This document shows, piece after piece, positions 38,366 through 52,247 of a DNA stretch of 64,000 nucleotides. Origin of the DNA: Phoebastria nigripes (taxonomy: Eukaryota > Chordata > Aves > Procellariiformes > Diomedeidae); the NCBI GenBank assembly GCA_035582835.1, contig JAYKAV010003094.1, forward strand, positions 209,518-273,517, given 5' to 3'. A program made the translations under genes and the position numbers. The notes under the pieces were generated by a model. It was not told where the DNA came from and did not search any database. It saw only the letters and a list, made by a program, of their open reading frames with translations. How positions within the stretch are numbered: the first letter of the stretch is position 1; the number at the start of each line of letters is the position of its first letter.

Positions 38366-38412
38366 GATCCTTATGGGTCCCTTCCAACTCAAGATATTCT
38401 AGGATTCTATGA
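38366..38412 (+). mobile_element. CR1 3' tail fragment
   Basis: About 47 bp matching the CR1 3' end: GGGTCCCTTCCAACTC, then ATTCTAGGATTCTATGA. Only the extreme 3' terminus inserted or survives. Confidence 0.8.
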
Positions 38413-39657
38413 TAATGATTTTGTATCTTGTAAAAATAATTTGCTTTTATTTCTCAGATCCACAGTATAAGGATAATAAAGACCAAGATTTTTAAATGAG
38501 ATTATGGATTTGTCACATTTTGTCACATATGTGAAGGTATCTCAAAATAGCTATCCAAGAACAGAGATGTTCCAAAATCTCTTCACACATACGGAAGTAA
38601 TTTTAAAATTTTAAAACAGAACATTAAAGGACCAGAATCATCTAAACTACTCTGCTCACAACAAAAAAAGTTGGATGCATTTATTTTACAGTTTTGACCT
38701 AATATGACTGCTAGTTTTTTTTTAAATAAAATTCTTATGGATTCCAGCCTGTTATCTCCACCTCAAAGAGCCTAGTTTCCTTGGCAGGAAATCAGAGATG
38801 GAATAGCCTACAAGTGATGCAGATGTACTTTGATTTTCACTTTATTATTTCCTTAATTAATATAAAGAATAACTTTCAGTCCAGTGAAAACAAGGGAAAA
38901 AAAGTCATAGTATGGAGTACATAAGAGTTACGTATTTCCTACAATGCAATGCAGTCATTCAAAATATTTGTTTTGGAAAAGGAGTTCTTTTCCTCACAAT
39001 CCAGGTTTCTTCTATTTGATCCTGCAGGAGAAGGTACAGACCTTTTGTTTATGAACAAATCTGTGAGTGGAAAGGACTGTACTATCACAAATTTATCATT
39101 GCGGGTAACAATTTCCCTGCAAGAATGTATGAGACAACGTACCAGGAGAAATCAGCTTTGGTATCAAGCAACAGAGTTGTGAACTGATAAATAAACTCAA
39201 GAGGAGAAAAAAAAGTACAGTCAAGTGAAGAACTGTTTTTAAGAATCAAAATGTATCATTAGACATGTATGATTATACATCAAAACAATTTAAGAAAAAG
39301 ACAAACTACTCTGGTTGATTCTTATGGATGACAGGGTGAAAGTGGTCAAGAAATGTGTGCTGCTGTCATCTTCCTATTCACTGAGGACCTTCTAACAATA
39401 CTAAATCCCACTAAAAGCAAGAAGTAGAATATAAAAAGTAAATCTAAAACACTCCCATTCAAGTCTTCTTTGGGATCCAAAATTGAGGTAGGTACCAACA
39501 AATCTAAAACCTTTATATCTGCCCAGAAGACAATTCCTCTAGAAACAGTTCCCACTGAAGGGCACATGCTTTCTTCTGAACTAAGCTCTAAAGCCAGCTC
39601 ACAAGTGAAACGTAGGCCTAAATAAATTCAAACTGTTCCCCTTTGTCATGGAAGTCC

Positions 39658-39684
39658 AAAAAAAAAAAAAAAAAAAAAAAAAAA
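39658..39684. repeat. Poly(A) run, 27 bp
   Basis: Pure adenine. No retrogene or LINE body precedes it. Confidence 0.95.
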
Positions 39685-42676
39685 TCAGTCAGAAATAATG
39701 CGCACAACTTTGTTGAAAGCAGACTACTGCTAAGTAAACCTTCGGAGCCACTTTGTAAACAGCCAGAAACATCCAGTCAGTTTTCTGTAAACAGCCAAGT
39801 CACGCACCAGCTGAAGACAGCAGCCTTCTGCAGAAGCCTTTGGTTGATATTTAACAGGGTTACATTTTAAACCAGCAAATAGTCACAGCTATTATCATTA
39901 CAGTTTGATTGTACAAACCAGAAAACTCTTCAAAAAATGAGCCACAGCCTGTTCTGATTTGGTGACACCATTTGAGAGCTTGACAGGACAGAATAAATCA
40001 GAGAAAAAAAATCAAAAGATCTCCTCCTAAAACATGACAGGCCAATTTATGCAAGGTCCATCCTTAATCCTCACAAATAAGCAGAAAAATTTTAATTCAC
40101 CTTGAGTTTACAAGTTTCAACTCAGTGCAACAGACATAAATACAAATATTTATGCCTTCCTTGTTTGCTTCTTTCTACTTTACACTTACCCCCATTAACA
40201 TACTTTGAGAAGGAATTAAATTGATCATGTGAGTGATTTCCCTGACCTTCAGAGCTTGAAAGATTTAAGACTTGTATTTACTCAAAGCAATATTACATGT
40301 TCTATCCAAATGAATTCTCCTCTTACTTTTGATGAGTCTTCTTATTTTTCTTTATAAAGTGAATGTATCACCATCACTCCCACAGGAATATAATTCAGTT
40401 TAACAACTTAGTCTTTTAATCCCGTCTCTCCGATTGCACCTTAAAAATAAACTAATTTACTGTAAAACACTCAAAGTGCCACAAAAATAAAGATCTGGCA
40501 AATTGACCACAATTCAGATCTAAGCTGCTTTTACAAATTGCTCTGTGAAACTTTTAAAACTCCCAAGCTCTTTTAGGTTGAAAGGCAATGTAAAAATGAA
40601 AATTGTTAACAGAATGAGTACATTTGTATGTTTCCTGTACATTGTATGTTTTCTGTAGAAATAAATTCCTTAGAGCCTCTTCTCGGTTTCACTGATATAA
40701 ACCAAAAGTGACATTGTAGGACTTCTACACTAAGGGCTTTTGAATGTTCATTCTTAGTTTTTACAGATGTAAGATCAATAAATATCACATAGTCTGACTA
40801 TCCATTGTTCTTTTGCAGTAATGATGACTATTTTTGACAGTGTACATAGCCTAACCCAACGCTGAGTTTAAATAGTCCCCCAAATTCTCTTTTTTAAAGA
40901 ATTCAAGATGGTTCTCGTTTTCCAAAACCTGAGAACTGCTAAAGAAAATGGAAGAGATTTAAATAGAAAAGCTAAAGCTTAACACAATCCTGTATTACTA
41001 ATGCAAGTTTCTCAGTAAATTCAGTAAAGTATCAACCTAAGAGGAGGAAGCTAAAACTTTCAAATACCTGCAAGCTAGAGGATAAGGCTGGGTAGTGTAT
41101 TTAGGGCACCTTGATATCTGTGATTAGCATGCAAAAAATGTTAGGAATTTTCTTACAGCATGGATTCTGAACACAGTTTCCCAAACCTAAATTCAACAGA
41201 TTTCTATAAAACTACAGATTTGTTCTCAGAGTTAAACCTATAATTCATATTTTTATCTTACCATTATCTTATATTAATTGTAAATTGAAAAGATGTAATG
41301 TCACTAGGCACTTTGACAAAAACCAACAGATTATGTCATTAAAGATTATTCTCAGATGGAAGTAATATTGTTTGCATACCCGGATTGTTACTAGCCAAGC
41401 TAACAACTGATCTGTTAAGTTATGAGTTTTAAATAATAAGGTCCTGAGGTTTTTATTTGCTTTAAAAGCCAGCATTAGAAGAATATAACTAATATAAACT
41501 TCTACTTACCTGAGCATTTTCAAAACATTTTATGTCTTAGAGTCACAAAAGTCATCTTTGGTTTTACCTTATTAATCCTGGGAGGAGGGGAGGGGGCAAA
41601 CAGGAGAGGTGGAAAACAGGCTGCACCTAGTTTCTCTGTTTTTGCTTGCTTGCACTCTTGGCAGGTTTTTCTCCATGTATGCCAAGGAACTAATCAAAAG
41701 CACAGTTGGTAGTTTTTACTGAAGGTTGGCAATTGCTGAACATCATCATCTTTGGCAGGAAGAATTCCATAATTTTGGTCAAACTCCTATAAAAGTTAGG
41801 TCTTCCCAAACCTCACTGTATTAACTAACAGCTAATTTTTTTCCAGCAGAATATTAGTACCATGAGAGATATCAAAGGGAGATGCACTGGAGGGGATGAA
41901 GTCTGAGGGACCCTACAGATTTAGCCTTGAACTGAAGTGGTATCTGCTTATGACAATCTGTACTCAGCCTTTGTTTTGAAGACAAAAGGTAAGAGAAAAA
42001 CCCTACAGTGGCCTAACTCTTGTCCTGTCTTTGGATATCAAAGGAACACAAGTATGAATGTGTTTTACTTCTTAAGCAAACAGAAAGAACTTTCACCTTG
42101 TATCAACTGAGAGAAAAGTACAGAGAAGGATGTGAAACTAAAGCTAAAAAGGTTTTGGCAAAAATAGCGTTTCGTGGAGAACAGTTATGGAACGAGGAAG
42201 GATGCAACGTGAACTTTTCCAAATTGCTTACAGAGATTTTTTGAACATTGCTTCATTAAGCTGCTAGCAGTGTACCAGTAGAAAGTACTGTCTACAAGAT
42301 CCTTTTCCATCTTTAATTATATTTATTGTGTAATCATAAAATTATGAGATATGATGATCTTTTGTCTACATAAACTGATAGCATCTTTCTCATCTCAAAA
42401 TAGGTATTCATTGTTTTAATTTCCTATGGGGAAATGGCATTTCCTTACCCTGGCATGCTATATTACATGATGTAACAATCCAGCTCATTCAAATTATTAC
42501 AAGTTATCTAATTTTCCTTATCTACTGAAATTAGCCTGAAGATGTGTTTAAAAAAAATAAAACTTTTACAGTTACTGGATACTACTCAGAACTATAAAGG
42601 AACTCTTTCAGAAGCCATAGAGTGAGAAGACAAGAGGTCTCTGCTCCTGCTATTGAAATATGAGGAAATTTGAAAT

Positions 42677-42788
42677 TTTGTTGTGGTTTTGTTTGTTTTG
42701 TTTTGTTTTTTTTTTTTTGTTGGGGGTTTTTTGGGTTNNNNNNNNTATAAATTCTACTTTACAAAAAGAGAGAGAAAAAAAAAAAAAA
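42677..42788. repeat. T/G-rich then A-rich tract around a small gap
   Basis: A T/G-rich stretch (42677-42737), eight N (42738-42745) and an A-rich stretch ending at 42788. The two low-complexity arms are roughly complementary, which may explain the sequencing gap. Confidence 0.8.
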
Positions 42789-45700
42789 GAATGCACAAGC
42801 ATTTTTTACAGTCTCGTAACTAACAGTGCTCAAGAAGTTCACCTAACAGACTACAGCTCTTGGCACCACTGCAATTGTCCCTTTGCCTGAGTCACTGTAA
42901 TGAAGCATCTTCAGCATGATCATGGTGAGCCACAGAACACATAGTCTAGAGGGGGAGCCTGGCAAACAGATATAATGAAAGCATGAGATATGTGACCTCA
43001 ACTCTCATGAAGCACGACAATAACTTAAGAAAGCAGATTTTAGACCAATTCAAAAGACAGACATTAGGTTTTTGTGGTACACTGAAAGCAAACATTTTGT
43101 TTCAGAGATGCTGATGTAAAGATTTTACAGTTTCAAGCAGAAGCAGCTTTGCAGGTAGGAGAGAGCATGCCAGGAAAAATGTTTTCTTTCTATTTATTCA
43201 TTAATACAGAATTTTATTTATCCCCGCCCCCCTGCCGTGGAATGGAAAAAGATAAGCCTTGACATATTGCTGGGACTCTCACAAAAATAGTGGAACTCAA
43301 GACACTTTGATTCTCATGGTTAGGGGTCTCCTGGTTAGATGTTCAGGTATCTAGTGAGTTCAGGCTTTTCCCACAGATGGATCAACTCAAAAGCCCACAG
43401 GATTTCTCTGGCTAACCTCATACCACAGCATTTCTCTCAGGAAGCATCACTCATACATGAGATTCAGATTCATTTTTATGAACCTGTATGAACTTAATAG
43501 CCTTGAGACTTCTATTACTCTTTCAAAATCAGTTGAAGTAGGCCAACCGATTCAAAAATTATCGGAAAAAGAAAGAGAGCTTGACTAGAAATTTTTTTTC
43601 TTGTAATATGGAGTGTGAAGTAACAGAAAACATGATGGTGTGTGATTACTTTCCAATTAGAATGGAAAAAACTGAATAAAATGGGATTCATGTCTCCATT
43701 TTGGTTCAATTTTGAGTGCAGACACCTATTTTGAGTTAACTGTGTATAGTTTTGCACTTAAAACATTAAAAAATTAAATTAAAATTTTTCAGAAATTGAA
43801 GAAATTATAAAGTGAAAGTACCATTAGAAAGGTGGATCAAAATGTACCCTAATAAATAAGGGTAATAGATAAAACGCTGGATAAAACAAGTTTTCAGATA
43901 GAGAACTGAAAAGCAGAAGTAGGAGCAAAGATTTTCCTGATATGGAGGTTGGCAGTTATTGTGTTAAAACCAACTTAGAGAATTCAAAAATAAATCAGTG
44001 CTGACAGCACTTTAAGTAGGTACTTTAAAAAGCACTCTATTAATTCTTCAATATTTTTAGATTTAATTAAGCTGAGTTAATTTCTGCAATATTTGCCTAC
44101 CCAAAGCAAAGTCCTTCTGACGTGACAGTAAACATCTGATGAAACCTTTCCTTCTCAATGGATGTCAACATGTAACTATAGTTTAATACAGGACACTTGA
44201 CAGGAGAAGAACTCTATTTAAATAACCTAAACAAAATCTGATAGAGTAAAGTAATATATGACTTGTGTAGAACTAATAAAAATATGTAGTTCTTTTGATT
44301 TGCTTCTAGGGTATGGGTTCAAACTGTCTAAAAATGTTAATCTAAATGTTGAACTGGAGTGCGCTCACATCTCCCCACACCATTCCCAATTCACATCATG
44401 ACTAGAGAGTATTTCCAGCTGTTACTGATATGTTAATAGGACCACTGTGAATGCATACTATTTTTTAAGCCATACATATGAAAAGGAGTATGGGTAATAT
44501 TTCCAAGATAATTTCATTCAGCCCTGCAATGACTTATTTTTTCTTTGAAAGTTGTACTCAATTTTCACTCTTCTTACTAACAATGAACAGAGAAGTTGCC
44601 ACATTAGGTATGCCAATGGTACCCTACTAATGTTTGCTTAAATACACACACTTGGATTACAGAAGAGTGAGAAAGTGTTATGGAAGAGTTATTAAACATT
44701 ACATCATCTGAAAACATACATAGCATGTATGAAGTCTCATTCTCTCATCCTGCCACTTCCAAATATTTTCTTTATCTTCTTTCCCCTGCTCATGCAATGA
44801 TCCTCAAGAGGGGGAAGTAAAACGCAGTGCTGCCAAAATGCTGGAGATGTTGCATCCAGATTACAATCTAAGCTGCCCACCAGTTCATTGAGCTACAACT
44901 TGTGCGGTTTACATGGGCTAAAGAAACATCTTACAGGTTAAAAATTACAACTAATTTCTGTAAATCTCAAATCATAACAGCCTAATCAAGGAATTATTAT
45001 TAGCCCAGACCTGGTTATTACAGGGGAAAAAAAAGAGAGAAAAATCAAAGAAAGAATATTATGATAGAAAAGGCTTCCAAAATACTAGTTCAAATTGAGT
45101 CCACAGGTTTCCTAGTATCTACACCTTATTTTTGGTGGTATCCCACCCTTCTTCTGGGAGAGGACAAAGGCTTACAATGGAAGATGACGACTGCTTTCTT
45201 CTCTTCTCTAGGAGGAGTGTGATGTTGAAGTTTTATTCCTCCCCTCTAAAGTCTGTTTAGCACTATTTTGATGTGCTTTCTAACATGCTCTACACGTTGN
45301 TCGTATCACTGGTTTACAATTCCACACTACAACCAAATTTGCTATATATAGCATGTTTTAACATATTGGATACTTCTCATCTGTTCTCTTTGCAATCCCT
45401 AACACTGGTTTTGACCAGTCCCAAGGCTGCATTTCTGTGGTGACCAGTGACCAACCACATGGAGTGGTTTATAGCACTGGGGCCTCTAGTATAATTTAAA
45501 AGGCTTCCATTGTCATCCCCTGTCCCCTCTACTCTACATTTTATTCCAGGGTCACACATAATTCATTCTACATAGAATAACTTTATGATATTATTACCTA
45601 TTATTAAAATATATACATAACAGTAAGCACCATACCACAAAATTGCACAAAGCTAAGTAAAAGATAGAACAAATCATTCACAGTCATCTTATCATTAGGT

Positions 45701-46699
45701 AATTGCCGTAACAGCTAAACAAGCTAAAACAAACTTCCAGGAAGACTGAGACAAGGTCAGACAGAGCCTGATAAACCTGAGGCTCATGCCATTAGCTTAA
45801 CACAAAGACCCGTGGCATTTTTCTAGCAATGGCAACACCTTATATATGGGGCTACAAGGCTACATGACTGTAACATGGATGGTAGTGGGAAGCTAAATCT
45901 GGTACGTTCTCCTGCACTTCTGATATGCCTATTCCAGACTATGTGCAGTGTGATTCACTGTCATTGATGTTGGTAAAGTGGCGGTACAGATGCAGGCACA
46001 AATTATAATGTTCATGGTTAGAAGTTTTTTGGCACGACATCCAGAATTTTCCCGAAAAATATACAACAGAAGAAAAACCCATGTCCAAAACCTGGGTCCT
46101 AACTACAATGAGAATCAAAATCTATTGGACTTTATTTCACTAGACCAAAAATCAAAACATGAAAAATAAAAGCATGTAATGTTGTTCCTACCAAATAAAA
46201 GATCAGTGACAGCATCTTAAAATACACAGGAAATATTTAAATTTCAAAAATATTAAGAAATCTATAAAAAGCTAACTGCAACAAGTTATACCTTGACAGC
46301 AGGAAAGCACAAGTAAAGCATATTCAGCAACTGCTGTTGGGATTACAGCACCACCTAGTGTGTTCTGGACCTGCTCCTAAAAGGAGCTGTTTTATTTTTG
46401 ACTTATGTTTGCCTTTGGAATTGAAATCAAGTCACTATCTTTTTGTTTTTCATAATTCTCGTAATCTGTATTATAAAATTGCAGTCTTAGTTTCATTAAA
46501 TTCATGGATTTTGACTCCACAAGAACATCACCGGAGGAAGTGTTACAGAGTATTACACTAATTCCTGCTCTGGTGCCAAGACAGGATTTATTCCCTTGCC
46601 TAATGAAAGGGTCTACAAGACCTTCTTTTCCTCTGACCCTCTTTTTAAGGAAATGAACATAATTTTCTTCAGACATGGAAGGAGGAGCCTGTCTGCAGG

Positions 46700-46780
46700 A
46701 ACTAAGATAGCCCAGTGGTAGGACTGGTTACCCTTATAAGCACCCGAACATGGGCTCTCCAGGTTTTCAGATTTCTCAAG
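46700..46780 (+). mobile_element. Probable old tRNA-derived SINE head
   Basis: TAGCCCAGTGG (46708-46718) fits the Pol III A-box consensus TRGYNNARNNG at every position. 54 bp downstream (start to start), CCAGGTTTTCAGAT (46759-46772) resembles a decayed B box with the usual CCAGGTTCAAAT context of ancient amniote tRNA-SINEs. The sequence between does not fold as a clean tRNA, so this is not a functional tRNA gene. The 3' boundary is uncertain. Confidence 0.45.
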
Positions 46781-48500
46781 AAGTGAAAGGACACCCTCTT
46801 CTTTCTATTTATCCTGAGTATTCTGACAGACTATGAATAAATCCCATACTGAGCAATTAGGTTTTTTTCCCTGCAGAACAGGATAATCCTAGGTAACCCT
46901 GGGCACAATGAGATAATGATACTTGATAATGATAAATTGCCTTTCATATCTTTTTGTCTGATTGCAATGCATATACAAGGGAGGACAGTGGAAAGTCTGG
47001 ATAGGGAAGCTAGGTTATTTATTTACATACTTATCAAGAAGGAACAACAGGGCTAGAATTAAAAAGGAAGAACAGACACAGTGATTGAGCAAGCCTCTGA
47101 ATTTTCACGTATTTGTGAGGTCACAGTTCAATTGTACCACGTGACTACTTCCAGATTTGAAATGGAGGTATTGGTGGGGTTTTTTGTTTGCTTTCCGTAA
47201 GCGAGAATGATCCGAAGGACTGGAAAACTGCAACTTTTTCAAGCATTCCACGGCGTATTTGTATATGTACTATTTAAATATATTTAAAAATATAGAAGTT
47301 GAAAAGACCCATTGAAAACTAGTATGTAAATGCTAATTTGGAGTTGTCTAGGCTAATCCATACCATTGCAAAAGGGGAGTATGCATATGATTGCATGAGA
47401 CACTCTTTTCATTGCATTCCTATCTCATACAGTGAGCTTATTGCTGAACATAAATGCTGCTCAAAAAATGACTATTTCTCCTTACAGTCTTTATGTAGAG
47501 CTTTGCTCTGTTACTGTACATTGTTCAAACCCTATACTGAAGACAAAGGTAGCCAGGTTTCTGGATTAGGAGTTTTGCCTTGAAGAAGGGCAAAACCAGT
47601 TGCAAATGGTAGGAACTACCTATCTTTGTTCAATCACCTTCTGATTAGAGCACCTTTCCAGGAAATAACATATCCTCCTAACTGATAAGCTATGAGTGGG
47701 CTACAACGGGACTAGTCTCCTTCCCCTCTGTGGTAAATGGGTCTCCGTGCTGAAAAGATTCAAATATTTAATGCACAAGAGACAGCCTGATTGTGTGACC
47801 TAACAAGAAAGACATTTCCCATGGGAAGCTCTGAGGTCTTGTTTTTGTTCACTGTGTCCTTCGTGTGCTTATTTTCAATGCCTCTAAGCAAATTGCTCCA
47901 AGGATGGCTTATGAAGGAGTCAGAGATGCAGTCTCCTCTGTCCAATGGAATTTACTTCATCACAAAGCTACAAAGCTGAAGTTCTTCAACTTTCTCAAGA
48001 ATAAACATATGTCATTTACTAAATCTTAAATAAATAAAGACCAAAGACAGCCTAAATATGTAAGGGGAAAATTGCAAACCTGACCATAATTGCATTCATC
48101 ACAATCAGCTTTACCTGCATTACTAATTTTTTATCACTGATTGTAAATTTCTGCAGCAACAATATTCCACCAAGCTGTTAGATGCTTTAATGTAAAATTT
48201 TTTATACTTCGTTTATATAAGCAAGCTAAAACAAGCCTGAACTTCATAACCTAGCAGGAACACAGAATGAGAATTACGATATTACTTGTAATTCAGATTT
48301 TAAGAAAGGATTCTAAGAAGTTCATGAAGAGTTGCCCTTGTTTTTTTTTATTGGACAAGAAGCCTGGCAGGTCAAGAAAATGTAATAAAATATAAAAACA
48401 AAATCTAATTAAATTTTACTCTTAGCAGCAAGATAGAGCCGTGTATTTTTTATGCAGAGTAGTATATACACATATACACACATCTGGCTTCAATTACACA

Positions 48501-48544
48501 CTGTACATACGGGTAGCTCTCTCTGTACATACGGTGATCTCTCC
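48501..48544. repeat. 22-bp tandem duplication
   Basis: CTGTACATACGG begins both units (48501-48522 and 48523-48544). The ends differ slightly. Confidence 0.85.
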
Positions 48545-51500
48545 CAACTCTGTAGACAGTAACAAGACAGCTTGGCTATACCTGAGCCAGGTATCCCTTC
48601 ATAGGTGTCCTTTCATAGGCAATGGAGAGCACTGAAAGGTTGTGTTTTATCTGACCAATTTCAGAATGAGATTAGTCATGCCATAGAAATGCCTGTTTCT
48701 TTCTTCTGCCTATAAATGAACCCAGATGACTAATTCTGATGATGGTATCTGTATTATGGATGTCAATATTTGGTCAGATAAATCCCAAACCAACTGTCTT
48801 TCCTACTTGTGCCATTCTTGCAGCAGGAATAGCAATTCTTCTGGCTTGAAAACATACATGACAACATCTGTGACTTGGGAGCAAAATATCTTAACCATAA
48901 CTTTAACCTTACACATCATTAGTGTGCCTTAGAAATATCAGTTTGAATCTGGAGTGGCAGTTGTCAATAAAAGTATTATTTCTATGGATTTTTTTTTTTT
49001 TAAGTGTGAATCTCTGGGAACTGTATATACCATGTTTCACTGACAATATTATTGGCATGTTACTTTGTGCTACCATGATTCATTTAAATGATTACAAGAT
49101 GAAATTAACAGCAGTATCTGGTTCTCAGTAAGAGATAACTAAATTGCCTAGTTCTGTTTAAAAATTTATATATAAAAGTTGAGATCAATTGACTTCAACA
49201 GTCCATCAGTATTGAATCTTTGAGTCTCCAAACATTTTTTAAACTAATATGTTCAAACATAAGGGAACATTCTCCCAAGAAAAAAACAAAACAAAAAAAC
49301 CACCACCACCACAAAGTCAACACCTTTTGGGAAATGGGATGCAAATCATCCTCAAGTTTTAAAGCTGACAAATACAGAGGTTCAGAACAGCAATGTTGTT
49401 TCAAATATGGCAATGTTTAGGAAAAATAGCTCAGGGGATATAAATTATATTAAATATGTAAAGACATAATTATTCTTTCATCTACATTGCTATCCAAATT
49501 CTAATTAAATTAAGGATTTGGAGAAAAAGAATTGTCTGAAGTGAGTACTAAGTAGGTTAAGAAGGCCAGATGCTCAGAAATTGATAGGCAATAATTTATA
49601 AGTCATCAGACAATATCTTCCATTGAATATGTGAAGTAGGAGTTGTTGCGGTGTAGGAGGAATGGAGTGATAAGAAAAAATACAGTTATACCCACTTGGA
49701 AATCCTTATTTAAATTAACATATCTGTAGACTATGTGATGATATAAAAGGGTGGAACAAGANCATATCCTAATCATATAGTAGCACTTTTTTTTTATATA
49801 AGTTACAAAAATATCTGGCTTGTGGCAAGGCACCAAATGAAGCAAAGCAATGAATCAATCAAAGGAAACTGAAGTAAAGACTGAAAANAGCTGTACGATC
49901 AAAATTAAATCTAGCAGCAATTTTCATCATGCATAAATGAGATGCATACACACAATAAGCCCCAGAGAACATATTTATCAAAAAAGACAGAAAACAAAAA
50001 CAAAGAAACAGACGTGAAGTGCAAGATAACATTTAGAGTTATTTGTGATATTGTGATGATAAAATATTCTCTCAAGTTAAAAGAAAATTATATCCTCCAA
50101 GGAAACAGGCCTTCCTATTTATATGTCATCATATGGCATGAAATCAATTTTTTTTTTTTTTCCATGGAGCCATGAGTACAAAGACCACTTGGCAGCTCAG
50201 AAACTTGGCAATATTCAGCGGTAGTGTATTACAGTGGCATATTTTAAGAACAGCTAGGGCCCCAATTTTTCTTCAATTGTATTCATTAAAGATAAATTAA
50301 CCATGAAATATAATAAAACACCTTTCTGTGAGCCTTCTTCCATCAGAAGATGTGTCTAGTCTTTGAATTTCAACTAAACTTTTCAAGGGGAACAAATAAA
50401 GTTTAAAGAGAGACTATCTTTCCTTGTATACTATTAAAAATATTTGAATAAAAAATGAACTTCTCTGCTTAAACTATTCTTCAGTTCCTCACAGATATGA
50501 AAGTCGGGGACTGCAACCTTCTGGAAAAGAAAGAGGATAGGCTGCATTGCACTGAAATACAATAATCTCATTGCAGCAGCTTTCACTGTGAATATGCAAA
50601 AACTGCTTTATTTGTCCAGTCATTATTCAATGATTTTTCTAATCATTGCTATAATTATTAACATGATTTTCTCAGTTCCAACAGGAAATTCAGATTGTGA
50701 AATTCATAGAGTTGTTTAATAGAGAAGTTTAGTAGCATATTCCCCCCATGGCACTCCTTTCTGCTGGAAAGTTGCATCAAGACAAACTCACCTAGTCTAT
50801 AAATTTACCACCCTCCAATTTACTAGCACCCCACACCTCGGAAACTAGTAGAGTTTTTTGAAGATGACATGAATAAAATAAAAACTCCAAACACTAGCAT
50901 AGGTAAAAGCATGAAGCCCTTCCCCCTAATTTTCTCTTATAACAGAAAATGCTGGAGAAGTTGCCTGGTGTAAATGCCTACTATAAATGCCCTAAGTCTT
51001 ACTTTCTTTTAATCTATGAGATAAAGCAAAGTAAAACTACAAGTAAAAAGTAAAAGTAAAATTCTAAATAAAATCATATCATACACTTGTTTACTCATAA
51101 TAAGTTGACCATTCCTCCAAGAGGCCTTAAAATGACAATACACTGCTTGTTCATCTAAAGCCTTTTCCATTTTAGCACCAGGGTCTTGCTGATGCCTTTG
51201 AACTTTCAGGTTTTTCCAATGTAACGCCATTACATTTTCTCTAGGTAATACTTGCTCTGTCTTGATTCGATCTCTTAGTGATCTCCATCAAATTCTGAGT
51301 GCTTTAAATTCCCTGGTATAGAGTATTTAAAATGCCTACTCCTTTTCACCTTCCATCCCTTGCATACCTTTCTATTGAATCATTTGATAAAGTCTTGACA
51401 CATATGACTAGTATATTCATCTGAGTTAGATCTACAAGAATGGACTCTATGTATTAGCAAGGAGAATCAGACAGTAGGATAGGAATGAAAAGTCTGTGGG

Positions 51501-52106
51501 TAGTATTTAAATTCCTTACAGATGTCTCTTTTTCTAGCATATCCATATGCATGTCTTATGATTTTCCCTCTTAGAAGTTAAAAAGCAAGCCTAGTTGCCT
51601 TAGAGACAGGTGAGGTACAGTATCAACTAAAATATAACATGCTACAGGGAATTTACAGGAAAAATGCACTTAATAAAAGAGTTCAGGATTACTTGTGCCA
51701 ATAGCCCACCCAGTATAAACATATGCTGGCAACTGAAGATGTTATTGTTTCTCTGCCTTTACTATATAACCTATTTTTTCCCTGAAGTAATTTTTTTTAA
51801 ACTGTTTGGCTGCATTGCTAAAAGATGGATCATCTGTAAAGACTTGCCAAGTACCTGCTAAAACGTGTTTTTACATGCACATCGTGATCATTATTGTGTA
51901 AAGAAGCTAAGTATTAATTTGAAAATGAAGCCTGAAAATATATCAGTGGGAAGCGTATTTGACCTTCTGGGCATGTGAACATTGCTGTGAAAAGTTTCTC
52001 TAGGGCTTATGAGAGTTTCATAGAAAACAAGAAAATTTAAAAATTCAAAAACTAAAAAGTACTATTGCAATCAAATACTACCTAAATAACACTTAAATCA
52101 AGCTTA

Positions 52107-52108
<2 letters not shown>

Positions 52109-52179
<71 letters not shown>

Positions 52180-52180
52180 N

Positions 52181-52244
<64 letters not shown>
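52109..52244. repeat. Very long poly(A) tract (136 bp, one N)
   Basis: An adenine homopolymer broken only by an ambiguous base at 52180. AATCAAG occurs just before (52096-52102) and just after (52247-52253), which could be a short insertion-site duplication. No gene-derived sequence precedes the tract. The homopolymer length is likely to be imprecise. Confidence 0.9.

Positions 52245-52247
<3 letters not shown>

Larger units (their letters stand above)
37079..46699. other. Intergenic
   Basis: No gene is recognised. The stretch holds the CR1 tail at 38366, a 27-bp poly(A) run (39658-39684), and a T/G-rich tract with a small gap and an A-rich tract (42677-42788). Open frames at 42020-42244 and elsewhere lack recognisable domains or splice context. 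Confidence 0.6.

Noticed and set aside
42020..42244. 74-codon charged frame on the plus strand
   Set aside because: Composition looks protein-like, but no family, start context or splice signals support it. It is probably chance.
46708..46772. Functional tRNA gene
   Set aside because: The A box is good, but the B box is degenerate and no cloverleaf or anticodon arm can be drawn. A SINE fossil fits better.
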